Below are positions 25,848 to 34,980 of a stretch of 64,000 nucleotides of DNA, piece by piece. A program made the translations under genes and the position numbers. The stretch's first letter is position 1; every line of letters starts with the position of its first letter. Below the pieces are notes generated by a model. That model worked only from the letters and a program-made list of their open reading frames with translations, made no database searches and was not told the DNA's origin. This DNA is from Ga0077555 sp963746315 (lineage in GTDB: Bacteria > Pseudomonadota > Alphaproteobacteria > Rhizobiales > Hyphomicrobiaceae), in assembly GCA_963746315.1 (NCBI GenBank), contig CAVVAR010000003.1, forward strand, positions 1,130,024 to 1,194,023, in the 5' to 3' direction.

Positions 25848-27167
25848 ATGCCCGAGACGCCTCCGATCGCGGCCCGGCTACCGTTCTTCTACGGCTGGGT
25901 CATCGTCGCTGTGGCGTTCGTCACCATTGCGCTCGGCGTCACGGCGCGCACTTCGTTCTCTCTGCTTTTTCCGCCGATTGTCGCCGAGTTCAGCTGGGAT
26001 CGCGGCCTGGCCGCCGGGGCCTTCTCGTTCGGATTCCTGGTCTCGGCTTTCATCACGCCGGTCATTGGCCGCGTCATGGACACCAGCGGCCCGCGCACGG
26101 TGATCATGACCGGTGTGCTTCTCACGTCGGGCGGTCTTATCGGTGCAACCTGGATGACCGAGCCCTGGCATCTCTATCTGACGCTCGGACTTCTCGCAGG
26201 TGCGGGCGTCAACTGCATGGGCTTCACGGCACAATCGCAATATCTGCCGAACTGGTTCGTGCGCCGCCGCGCCTTCGCTATCGCCATCGCTTTCTCTGGT
26301 GCCGGCATCGGCGCCATCGTCATTTTGCCGCTTCTGCAGGAAATCATCGCACGCGATGGCTGGCGTGCGTCCTGCTGGACGCTCGGCATCGCCACTCTGA
26401 TCATTCTGCTGCCGCTCAACCTGCTCGTTTTCAAGCGGCCTGAAACCATCGGACTCGCTCCCGATGGCGACGGCAGCGGCGGACGGCCTGTCTCGCGTCG
26501 CTCCTATGTCGTCGATCCGGCCTGGGCCGCCATCGACTGGACTCCGGCCCGCGCGCTTCGAACGGCCCGCTTCTGGTGGGTCATCGTCAGCTACTTCTCG
26601 GCTGGGTTCGTCTGGTACGCTGTTCAGGTGCATCAGACCAAATATCTGATCGAGGTGGGTTTCTCGCCGGTCGAGGCAGCGTGGGCGCTGGGCCTCGTCG
26701 CCATGGTTGCAGTCCCTGCCCAGATCGCACTCGGTGCTCTTTCGGATCGCGTCGGCCGCGAGATCGTGTGGACGATCTCGTGCGCTGGCTTCGCCGTTTG
26801 CTACGCCGCTCTACTCGCGCTCGAGGCTGGCCGATCCGAGCCGCTCCTTTATCTCATGGTGCTCTCGCAGGGCCTCCTCGGGTACGCCCTCACCGGCATC
26901 ATGGGCCCGATCGTCGCCGAGTTGTTCGAGGGGCGCCACTACGGCACCATCCTGGGCATCGCCAGTGGCGGCCTCATCGCCGGCGGCGCCGCCGGCCCCT
27001 TTGTCGCTGGCATCGTGCATGATCTCACCGGCAGCTATCGCCTCGCCTTTCTCATTGCAATAGCCCTCTGCCTCGTCTCCGTCGTTGCGATCTGGCTCGC
27101 TGCGCCACGCCGGGTCCGCGTCGTGCCGGGCCGCATGAGGGACGAGGCAAAGCCGTCCTCTGCGTGA
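25848..27167 (+). CDS. Major facilitator superfamily transporter
   Basis: A 439-residue protein with about twelve hydrophobic segments and the MFS inter-helix motif region GRVMDTSGPRTV after helix 2, repeated as ALSDRVGREIVW in the second half. It resembles monocarboxylate/oxalate-formate-type antiporters of the MFS. A carboxylate substrate is plausible but not shown. The upstream AACGAGGACACC may serve as RBS. Confidence 0.87.
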   Translation: MPETPPIAARLPFFYGWVIVAVAFVTIALGVTARTSFSLLFPPIVAEFSWDRGLAAGAFSFGFLVSAFITPVIGRVMDTSGPRTVIMTGVLLTSGGLIGATWMTEPWHLYLTLGLLAGAGVNCMGFTAQSQYLPNWFVRRRAFAIAIAFSGAGIGAIVILPLLQEIIARDGWRASCWTLGIATLIILLPLNLLVFKRPETIGLAPDGDGSGGRPVSRRSYVVDPAWAAIDWTPARALRTARFWWVIVSYFSAGFVWYAVQVHQTKYLIEVGFSPVEAAWALGLVAMVAVPAQIALGALSDRVGREIVWTISCAGFAVCYAALLALEAGRSEPLLYLMVLSQGLLGYALTGIMGPIVAELFEGRHYGTILGIASGGLIAGGAAGPFVAGIVHDLTGSYRLAFLIAIALCLVSVVAIWLAAPRRVRVVPGRMRDEAKPSSA

Positions 27168-27249
27168 AGGCGAAATTCCACCAATTGGCTTGGCACCGCG
27201 GGGCAAGGGTGCTGAGATTGCCGCCTGACAAATTCGGAAGGAACTGACG

Positions 27250-28056
27250 ATGACCAACAGGCTCGACGGCAAGGTGGCGCTCATCTCGGGTGCTGCCCGT
27301 GGCATCGGAGCGGCGGCGGCCCGCGTCATGGCAGAAGCCGGCGCCGCCGTCGTAATCGGTGACCTGCTCGCAGACAAGGCCAAGGAGACGGTGGCCGAGA
27401 TCGAGAGTGCAGGCGGCAAAGCCGTCTTTGTGTCGCTCGACGTCACCAGCGAAAGGGACTGGCAGGCGGCCGTTGCCACCGCCCAGCAGCGCTTCGGCAA
27501 GCTGGACATCCTCGTCAACAACGCCGGCCTCTTCCTCGGTCGCGACTTCGAGGAGGTTACGATGGACGAGTGGAACAAGCTCGTCGCCGTCAATCTGACG
27601 GGCGTCTGGCTCGGCACCAAGATCTGCACGGCCGCGCTGAAGGAGGCTGGCGCCACGTCGAAGCACGGCAGCGCCATCGTCAATCTCGCGTCAGTCGCCG
27701 GCATCGTCGGCTCGCAGCTCGACCCGCTCTACTCGATGACGAAGGGCGGCGTGACGCTCTTCACCAAGTCGACGGCGCTTTCTTACGGCCGCAAGGGCTA
27801 CAAGATCCGCGTCAACTCGATCCATCCGGGTGTCATCGAGACCGACATGGGCAATCAGACCTTCGTCGCCCGCGCCACGCAGACCGGCACAAACGACACC
27901 GAGGCAGCCCGGCAGGTCGCCCTTAAGGGTCACCCGATCGGCCGGCTGGGGCAGCCCGAGGACATCGCCCACGGCATCTGCTTCCTGGCATCGGACGATG
28001 CGGGCTTCATGACCGGCGCCGGTCTCGTCGTCGATGGCGGCATGACGGCTCAGTAA
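27250..28056 (+). CDS. Short-chain dehydrogenase/reductase (3-oxoacyl-ACP-reductase-like)
   Basis: A 268-residue SDR with full motifs: SGAARGIG, NNAG, the Ser of NLASVAG, and Tyr-Lys in YSMTK, ending VVDGGMTAQ. AAGGA lies 8 bases before the ATG. It follows the MFS gene by about 80 bases and precedes the LLM oxidoreductase by 40, suggesting one transcript. Confidence 0.92.
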   Translation: MTNRLDGKVALISGAARGIGAAAARVMAEAGAAVVIGDLLADKAKETVAEIESAGGKAVFVSLDVTSERDWQAAVATAQQRFGKLDILVNNAGLFLGRDFEEVTMDEWNKLVAVNLTGVWLGTKICTAALKEAGATSKHGSAIVNLASVAGIVGSQLDPLYSMTKGGVTLFTKSTALSYGRKGYKIRVNSIHPGVIETDMGNQTFVARATQTGTNDTEAARQVALKGHPIGRLGQPEDIAHGICFLASDDAGFMTGAGLVVDGGMTAQ

Positions 28057-28096
28057 GCGATACGACGAGGCAGCCCCACCAATGCAGGAGAGCCCT

Positions 28097-29056
28097 ATGG
28101 ACTTCGGCCTTCATCTCGGCACGCGCGGCGCGGCGGCACATCCCGACAATCTCGCGCGCATCGCCCAGCATGCCGACGGCCTGGGGCTCTCTTACCTCGG
28201 CTTTTCCGACCACGTCGTCATCGCGCGGCAGATCGACAGCAAATATCCCTATAACGAGACTGGCGACTGGCCGGGCGTCGCCACCGGATTTTGCCTCGAG
28301 CAACTCTCGTGCCTCGCCTACGCCGCGGCGATAACCAGGACGATCCGCCTCCTCACCTCCGTCATGGTCGTGCCTCATCGGCCAGCCGTGCTGACCGCGA
28401 AAACACTCGCGACGATCGACGTCCTTTCCAAGGGGCGCGTCACCGTCGGGGTCGGCGTCGGCTGGATGCGCGAGGAGATCGAGGCCCTGGGCTCGGCGCC
28501 GCCTTTCGATCGCCGTGGCGCCGCCTCGAACGAGTACATCCGCGCCTTCCGCACCATGTGGACCGAGGAACGCCCGACCTTCGATGGCGAGTTCGTCAAA
28601 GTCGCCAATATCATGTTCGAGCCGAAGCCGGTGCAGCGCCCCGGCCCGCCCATCTGGGTCGGTGGCGAGGGCCTCGCTGCACGCAAGCGCGCCGCCCAAC
28701 TCGGCGATGGATGGTACCCGACTATCCGCAATCCGAAGGAGCCGCTCGACGATCCCCGACACTTCAAGACGTCACTGGCCGACATGCAGGCGCATGCCCG
28801 CGCAGCCGGACGTGATCCAGCCTCGATCGACGTCGCCATCTTCGCACCCAACTATTCTTTGGGAGCGCCCCTCAAGTCGCGCGATGGCGGTCGCATGACC
28901 TTCACCGGCACCGCCGACGAGATTGCCGCCGACGCCCGCGCCTTCCGCTCGGCCGGGGTCCGCCACGTCAACATCGGCTTCGAGAGCGCCGACCTCCACG
29001 ACGTCTTGCGCACACTTGACCGCTTCGTCGGCGAGGTAGTGCCGAAGGTGGGGTGA
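28097..29056 (+). CDS. LLM-class oxidoreductase (F420-type subfamily)
   Basis: Luciferase-like monooxygenase-fold protein of 319 residues, reading MDFGLHLGTRG, GVGVGWMREEIEALG and PIWVGGEG. These are typical of the subfamily annotated as F420-dependent, although the flavin or F420 preference cannot be settled here. The ATG at 28097 has GGAGAG upstream, better than the ATG at 28082. It is last in the plus-strand run and converges on the TauE-like gene. Confidence 0.87.
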   Translation: MDFGLHLGTRGAAAHPDNLARIAQHADGLGLSYLGFSDHVVIARQIDSKYPYNETGDWPGVATGFCLEQLSCLAYAAAITRTIRLLTSVMVVPHRPAVLTAKTLATIDVLSKGRVTVGVGVGWMREEIEALGSAPPFDRRGAASNEYIRAFRTMWTEERPTFDGEFVKVANIMFEPKPVQRPGPPIWVGGEGLAARKRAAQLGDGWYPTIRNPKEPLDDPRHFKTSLADMQAHARAAGRDPASIDVAIFAPNYSLGAPLKSRDGGRMTFTGTADEIAADARAFRSAGVRHVNIGFESADLHDVLRTLDRFVGEVVPKVG

Positions 29057-29063
29057 GCCGCGT

Positions 29064-29844
29064 TCAGCCGGCAATGCCCCGCCACACGACGTAAAGTCCC
29101 GCACTGGCGACGATAGCTGCGAAGACCTGTGTGAGGGCCGCCTTCTGTGTCGAGAGCCGCTGCGCCAGCTTCCCGCCGACGATGCTTCCGGCAATGCCGC
29201 CAGTGACGAACAGCGCCACCAGTCGCCAGTCGATCAGGTCGGAAGCCGCATAGTTGGCAGCCGTCGTAATGCCGAAGGCCGTCACCGAGACGAGGCTCGA
29301 GCCGATCGCGGCGATCAGCGGCATCTCGGTCGCGGCAATAAGGCCCGGCACCACCAGAAAACCGCCACCGATCCCGAAGAACCCAGCGAGCGTGCCCGTC
29401 GCGAGCCCAAATCCGGCGAGCCTTGGCGCCAGCTTGCCCGCCGAACTCTCGGCTGAGCGGCACGAAGCTGGATGCCGCCGATGGCCGTCGCCTCAGCATC
29501 ATGGCCGCGACCACGATCATCAACACGCCAAACAAGAGCAGCAGCCGCTGCCCGTCGAATGCCTTCCCCATGGTCGATCCGACGGCCGCACCGACGACCC
29601 CGGCGATCGTGAACGTGATCGCGCACGGCCAGCGCACGTTGCCGAGCCGCGCATGTCCGAGCAGGCTCGAGAGAGCGCTGAGCGCCACGGCCACCGCGCT
29701 CGTGCCGATGGCGACGTGGGGCGACTCGACGCCGACGAGATACACGAGAAGCGGCACGGCCAGGATAGAGCCGCCGCCGCCGATCAGGCCCAGGACGGTC
29801 CCTACAAGGGAGCCGGAGATCAGCGATAGAATATCTTGCGCCAT
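29064..29844 (-). pseudogene. TauE/SafE-family anion exporter, frameshifted
   Basis: Membrane permease of the sulfite exporter TauE/SafE family. The N-terminal half (LGLIGGGGSILAVPLL, five hydrophobic segments) reads in one frame from the ATG at 29844. The second half, with the matching FFGIGGGFLVVPGL repeat, reads in another. The switch lies near 29445-29460, where one extra base fits (VPL then AESSAGKLAP). All parts of the family are otherwise present (about 260 residues), so either a sequencing error or a recent mutation explains it. Confidence 0.85.
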
Positions 29845-30177
29845 TCGACCTGCCAGTTGGGAAAGAACGACTAAAGCCTAGCCGTTTCGCGCAATGACGC
29901 AACTACCCACTGTTGCCACGGCAGCCTCCAGCATGCGCGACGCCTCGTTCGAGAGAACCAGCAGGCAGACAGGAGCCGCATGTCGTTTCGCCCCAATTGA
30001 GACGTTCACGATCAAAGCCGCTGTGGATGCACGAACTTCACCCGTGCGATGCCTCACGACAGGCAGCGCCGCCGACGCGAAATGGTTGCTGGCGCGTAAG
30101 ATCCGTCCCGCACAGATGTGCCGGCCACGACCGCGCCCGCAGCCGGGCGAGGAGCCAGCTCTCAGAACAACAATCAT
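29845..30177. other. Intergenic region left of the attachment site
   Basis: About 330 bases with no convincing gene. Short ORFs cross it on the plus strand, but they run into the tRNA fragment and show no family resemblance. It should include the TauE-like promoter. Confidence 0.5.
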
Positions 30178-30232
30178 TGGTGCGGACGGCGGGACTCGAA
30201 CCCGCACGATGTTGCCATCTCAGGATTTTAAG
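30178..30232 (-). tRNA. 3' half of tRNA-Leu(UAA): attachment-site fragment
   Basis: The minus strand reads the anticodon loop CTTAAAATC, a long variable arm (GATG-GCAA-CATC), the T stem-loop GCGGGTTCGAGTCCCGC, the 3' acceptor strand and CCA. The 5' half (acceptor 5' strand, D arm, 5' anticodon stem) is missing; unrelated sequence follows at 30233. This is what remains downstream when an element integrates into the 3' end of tRNA-Leu. The orientation places the element to the right, where the integrase gene lies. Confidence 0.85.
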
Positions 30233-30421
30233 AGTGGCCTCTGATTCCAGCTAGGGTACGTAAATATTTGAAATTACATTGCGGGTGGTTGCTGGAAATC
30301 GCAGCCTTACGTAGTATTTCTCCAGAATGTGGTTGCTAGAAGGTCGCTAGAATCGATCTGCCGGCTGATTTGACGTCGGATCAATTTCACCACGGCCACA
30401 CGCGATTCTGGAGACCGCAAC

Positions 30422-31674
30422 ATGACCGCCTCCATCCGCATCACCAAACGCGTCATTGATGGGCTGCGGCCCGGCAAGCTGATCTGGGATACCGACGTCA
30501 AAGGCTTCGGCGTGCGCTGCCAGGCGCGCGCTCGGGTCTATGTCTTGAAGACACGGATCAACGGCCGGCAGCGGTGGTTCACGATCGGCGATCATGGCGC
30601 GCCTTGGACACCGGAGACGGCGCGTAAGGAGGCACAACGCCTGTGGGGGGAGATCCGATCAGGCGCTAACCTCGTCGCACTTCGTGAAGCCCGCCGCGAT
30701 CCGCCGACCGTTGCGGAACTCTGCGACCGCTTCCTCAATGATTACTCCCGTCAGCACAAGAGGTCGCTCAGTGTTGCCGCCGACGAGCGCAACATCACGA
30801 ACCACATCAAACCTCTGATTCGGCAACCGCACGGTCATGGAGATCACGCGCACCGATGTCGATGATCTCAAGCGAAAGATCGCAGAAGGGCGGACGGCCC
30901 GGCCAGCAGTGCCGATCAGCAAGGGCGGTCGAGGCGGCCTGCCGGTCAAGGGCGGACAAGGTGCTGCGAACCGCACCCTCGCCGTTCTCTCCAAGATGTT
31001 CAGCCTCGCCGAGGAATGGGGCTGGCGACCAGAGAACTCCAACCCCTGCCGCAAAGTCATGCGCTATGCCGAGAACAAGAACGAGCGCTTCCTGTCTTCC
31101 GCCGAGATTGCGCAACTCGGCAAGGTGCTCGATGCGATCGACAAGAACCGACGCGAGCATCCCTCCGCGACGGCCGCCATCCGCATCCTGCTGCTGACCG
31201 GAGCCCGCCTTTCGGAGATCGTCTGGCTGCAATGGCAGCATGTGGATTTCGAGCGCGGACTGCTGCATCTGCCCGACAGCAAGACCGGCAAGCGTCCGGT
31301 GTTTCTGAGCAACGCCGCCATCGACGTCCTGCGCCGGCAGCCGAAGAAGAACGACAATCCCTTCGTATTCTCGAGCGACATGGTGGGCCGACCGATCCAG
31401 AGCATCCAGCAGGTCTGGCAACGCGTCCGCGCCGAAGTCGAACCTCGATGGTGTCAGACTTCACGACCTGCGCCACTCCTTCGCCAGCTTTGCAGCGGCC
31501 AACGGCGCGTCATTGCCGATCATCGGGCGCATGCTCGGCCACACAACGCCGATGACCACGCAACGCTACGCGCACCTCGTCCAGGACCCTGTGCGCGATG
31601 CCAACGAGGCGGTAGGGGCGGCGATCGGGCAACTCATGACGACACCGCCGCCTTTGACTGAAGATGGGCAGTGA
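30422..31674 (+). pseudogene. Tyrosine recombinase (phage/island integrase), two frameshifts
   Basis: Site-specific recombinase next to the tRNA-Leu fragment. It starts at 30422 with an N-terminal arm-binding domain (KLIWDTDVKGFGVR), followed by a SAM-like core-binding region. The catalytic domain has Arg (GARLSEIVWLQW), HxxR (LHDLRHSFASF), His (MLGHTT) and Tyr (TQRYAHLV). Frame shifts are needed near 30820 and near 31440. All catalytic residues are there, so the protein was functional until recently or the shifts are sequencing errors. Stop at 31672-31674. Confidence 0.87.
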
Positions 31675-31975
31675 TGGATGGGGCGGATCAGATCCATTTA
31701 TCAACATGTTGCAAGGCCGCAGGCGCACTTCGTGCACACGGAAGTTGAGAAATGATGTGAGGATGTGGCGGGTGTTTGGTTCGCTTAATCTGTGCCGCCT
31801 GCGCATCACTGCGGCCAGCATGAGATTCTCCACCAAGTGTCCGTGCGGAGGCCGAGCTAGGCAGCTCCGTGCCAGGGCACAATACTTGCCGAATTCGCAA
31901 GTGGCGCCATCAATATGCGCATTCTCCAGCACCGGACGTTGCCTCGGCAAAGACAGGACTGGCACGGCCTGATCG
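31675..31975. other. Intergenic region between integrase and the FAAL fusion
   Basis: About 300 bases between convergent genes. Nothing recognisable was found: no RNA gene, clear terminator or transposase remnant. Confidence 0.5.
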
Positions 31976-34867
31976 TCAGGACGGTCGAAGCTCGACACGT
32001 TCGTGCGCGAGGTCCGGTTCTCCACATCGCTGCAGGATGATAGCGCGAGCCCGGTCCCTCAGCCGGACGGCGGCACCGAAGTCCGACCCATCGGCCAACA
32101 GCGCATCGCCGATGCTCACCGACAGATCACCTCGACGGGGAAACCACTGATCGGGTCTCAGGATCATGCGCGTTCCTTTGATCGTGACAGGGACGACGGG
32201 GATCTTGGCATCAACTGACACGAGGAATGCACCGAGCCGGAACGGCAGAACTCCGGGCATCCGGGAGAATGTCCCTTCCGGCATGGCGACCAGCCGGGCA
32301 CCGGCGCGTGCGGCATTCAGGATGGCCTCCGTATCCTCTACCCCACCCTTCGGATCGACGCGGCGGACGAAAATTGTGCCGAGGCGGCGCAGGAAGATGC
32401 CTGCAATCCACTGCCCTTGCAGCTCCTGCTTGGCTATGAATGTCGGCTTTCCTTCAAGGGCAGCACTCAACACCAGTCCATCGAGATAGCTGGCATGATT
32501 GACGATGATCATCGCGCCGCTTCGGGGCATAGCTGCTAGCTCTTCGATCCTGAGTGAAATCCCTGTGAGCCTCAGAAAACCCTTTGCTGCGACACGGACT
32601 ACTGCGTGTCGCCATTCTCGTCTCGGCAGCAGAACGACGAGCGGCCAGACCAGCAAGCCGAGACCAAAGAGCAGCGCCCACCAATAGCCGGCATAAGCGA
32701 CCTCCAGCGTGCGCGCCACCATGCGGCGGCCTCGGTGTGTCACGCCCCCGACCGCGAGGCGGGCCAACTGCAGCCAGAGGGCGCGATTGCTCTCGCCCAA
32801 GGCCCCCGCTTCATAGAGCGCACGCGCTGCCGATCGCCGGATCTTGCCGCTCGACGTCTTCGGGACCGTCCGCGGCGGCACGAGCACAATGTCGTCGGGC
32901 GGCATCTCGAGAAGCGTGAGCGAGGCCTGCGCGATCTCGGTTTCGAGACGCTTCTTCTCAGGTTCGGCCGCAAGACGGGTTTCGGCCATGACCACCAGCC
33001 GTTCGGTGCCGGTGCGTTCGTCGCGACTTGCAAACGCGACCACACAGCCGTTCCGGATTCCTTCGATCCTGCCAACTGCCTCCTCGAGCTCGTGGGGATA
33101 GATGTTCCGGCCGGCCCGGATGATCATGTCCTTGATGCGGCCCGTCAGATAAATGTCGCCATCGGCAATGTAGGCAAGATCGCCGCTGTCGAGCCAAGTG
33201 CCATCGAAAAGGCCGCGCGTCTTCTCCTCATTGCGAAAGTAGCCGGTTGTGGCTGATGGACCCTTGAATTCCAGCCGACCTTGGCGTCGGTCCGGCAGCT
33301 CGCTGCCCGCCTCATCGACGATCCGGATCTGGTGCCGAGGTAGAGGGCGGCCGCAGGCAACGAACTCGAGCGCGGTCGCATCCTGCTGATCGGCCTGCGT
33401 CGCATTCCCATCCCGGGCAAGCGCCACCCGTTGGACGCGATCGATGATGGGCCGCCGACCGACTGGGGGAAATGCAAGGCCGACGGATGACTCGGCGAGA
33501 CCGTAGACAGGGGCCATCGCCTCGGCAGGAAAGCCAAACCGACTGAAGCGCTCAGTAAAGCGTGCGATGGTGCTTGGACTGACCGGCTCGGCGCCGTTGA
33601 CGACCATCCTGAGCGAAGTCAGGTCGAGGCCCCGAATGTCATCGTCTCGCACATTCTTCAGGCAGAGTTCGAAGGCGAAGTTGGGTGCGGCCGACAAAGT
33701 CGCTCTGTGACGATGCATGCTCCATAGCCACCGCGCCGGATTGGCGAGAAACGACAGCGGGGGCATGATTGTGGTTGGCGCCCCAAAATACAGGCAGCCA
33801 AGCCAAGCGCCGATCAGCCCCATGTCGTGATAAAGGGGAAGCCAGCTCACGAAGGAATCCCGGGAGCTTGCTTGCATGGCCTCTCCCATCGCCCGGATAT
33901 TGGCCAGCAGGTTCGCATGCGTGAGTACGACACCCTTGGGGTCGCCTGTGCTCCCTGACGTGTATTGGACGAGTGCCGTTGTACCAGGTGACGCCGGCAG
34001 CGGTACGGCGAGAGCGCCTGACCTGCAGAGTTCCTCAAAGATGACGACTGCCCTCAGGTCCTCGGCCAGCCCCTTCAAAAGGGCCGCCATCGGGCGGATG
34101 TCGGCGACCGTGATCAGCAGGCTCGCCTGGGCATTGCGCAGGATGCCCGCCTGCCGCCGCATATGGTCCTCGACCTGAGAACGGCGAAACGGCGGATAAA
34201 TCGGTACAGGGACCGCCCCCGCCATCACGACCGCGAAGAACGAGAAGAAGAACTCGGCGCCTGTCGGCAACATGATGGCCACCCGATCGCCTGGCTGCAC
34301 ACCGCGATCCAGCAAGCCGGCGGCCGCCTCCCGCGCGGCCCGATCGAGCTCGCCATACGTGATCGACCGCTCCTGTTCATCGCTGAGCCAGAGGCGGATG
34401 TGCGGCCTATCAGCGTGCGTTCGCACGTGCAGCGACAGCACCTCGAGAAGTGTTTGGGCCTGACGTGGCTCATCTGCCTCGGGAAGCTGCCCCGAACGTT
34501 CCCCGACGACGGGTACGGATAAGCTTCGCGCCGACTTCGAGCCCAGGAGTCCAACCAGAAGATCTCTTGGCGTTGTGGCGTCGCTCAGCAGATCTTCGGG
34601 AAGGCGCACACCGAAAGCGCGATCGAGGCGGTGGAGGAGTTCGGCTCGACCGAGGCTATCCAGCCCGAGATCACGATCGAGGTCGCTGTCGAGCCTGACA
34701 TCCAATTGTGCGCCCTTCCGGGGCTGTAGTTCACGAGCGAGTTCAACTACTTCCCTCAGCAGCCGATCCCGCACATCCCCTGGCTCCAGCGATTGAGGGG
34801 CCGCTCCGATACCGGCGAGCGCCCGTGTGCTTTCCTTCAACTGAGAGTCGTCAGGATTCTGTTTCAT
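31976..34867 (-). CDS. ACP - fatty acyl-AMP ligase - acyltransferase fusion protein
   Basis: A single intact ORF of about 960 residues with three enzymatic parts. First is an acyl carrier domain (DLGLDSLGRAEL, Ser71 for phosphopantetheine). Next is an AMP-forming ligase of the FAAL type (YTSGSTGDPKGVV, WLPLYHDMGLIGAWLG, DSGDLAYI, SSGKIRRS). After a hydrophobic stretch (about YWWALLFGLGLLVWPLV) comes a PlsC acyltransferase (NHASYLDG, MPEGTFSR). It probably activates a free fatty acid, loads it on its own ACP and transfers it to a lysolipid at the membrane. Start uncertain: 34867 used, 34903 and 34966 also in frame. Divergent from the ligase gene at 34981. Confidence 0.85.
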   Translation of the reverse strand: MKQNPDDSQLKESTRALAGIGAAPQSLEPGDVRDRLLREVVELARELQPRKGAQLDVRLDSDLDRDLGLDSLGRAELLHRLDRAFGVRLPEDLLSDATTPRDLLVGLLGSKSARSLSVPVVGERSGQLPEADEPRQAQTLLEVLSLHVRTHADRPHIRLWLSDEQERSITYGELDRAAREAAAGLLDRGVQPGDRVAIMLPTGAEFFFSFFAVVMAGAVPVPIYPPFRRSQVEDHMRRQAGILRNAQASLLITVADIRPMAALLKGLAEDLRAVVIFEELCRSGALAVPLPASPGTTALVQYTSGSTGDPKGVVLTHANLLANIRAMGEAMQASSRDSFVSWLPLYHDMGLIGAWLGCLYFGAPTTIMPPLSFLANPARWLWSMHRHRATLSAAPNFAFELCLKNVRDDDIRGLDLTSLRMVVNGAEPVSPSTIARFTERFSRFGFPAEAMAPVYGLAESSVGLAFPPVGRRPIIDRVQRVALARDGNATQADQQDATALEFVACGRPLPRHQIRIVDEAGSELPDRRQGRLEFKGPSATTGYFRNEEKTRGLFDGTWLDSGDLAYIADGDIYLTGRIKDMIIRAGRNIYPHELEEAVGRIEGIRNGCVVAFASRDERTGTERLVVMAETRLAAEPEKKRLETEIAQASLTLLEMPPDDIVLVPPRTVPKTSSGKIRRSAARALYEAGALGESNRALWLQLARLAVGGVTHRGRRMVARTLEVAYAGYWWALLFGLGLLVWPLVVLLPRREWRHAVVRVAAKGFLRLTGISLRIEELAAMPRSGAMIIVNHASYLDGLVLSAALEGKPTFIAKQELQGQWIAGIFLRRLGTIFVRRVDPKGGVEDTEAILNAARAGARLVAMPEGTFSRMPGVLPFRLGAFLVSVDAKIPVVPVTIKGTRMILRPDQWFPRRGDLSVSIGDALLADGSDFGAAVRLRDRARAIILQRCGEPDLAHERVELRPS

Positions 34868-34901
34868 AGAGAAACATCGCCGCATGAGCAGGCGAGCATC
34901 C

Positions 34902-34915
34902 ATGACCCTGATCAA
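34902..34915. promoter_or_regulatory. Weak FNR/FixK-like box
   Basis: ATGAC-CCTG-ATCAA resembles the TTGAT-N4-ATCAA consensus with two mismatches in one half. It lies in the divergent region between the FAAL fusion and the acyl-CoA ligase, or inside the former if its upstream start is used. Much weaker than the sites at 36975 and 55693. Confidence 0.25.
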
Positions 34916-34980
34916 TGCGAGGCTGTCGCGGATGGCAGCTGGTTTCAACGTTGATTGCCAAAGCATGAGGAGGGCGAACC

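Noticed and set aside
30178..30260. Complete tRNA-Leu gene
   Set aside because: The 5' acceptor strand, D arm and 5' anticodon stem are absent; sequence right of 30232 does not pair with the 3' half.
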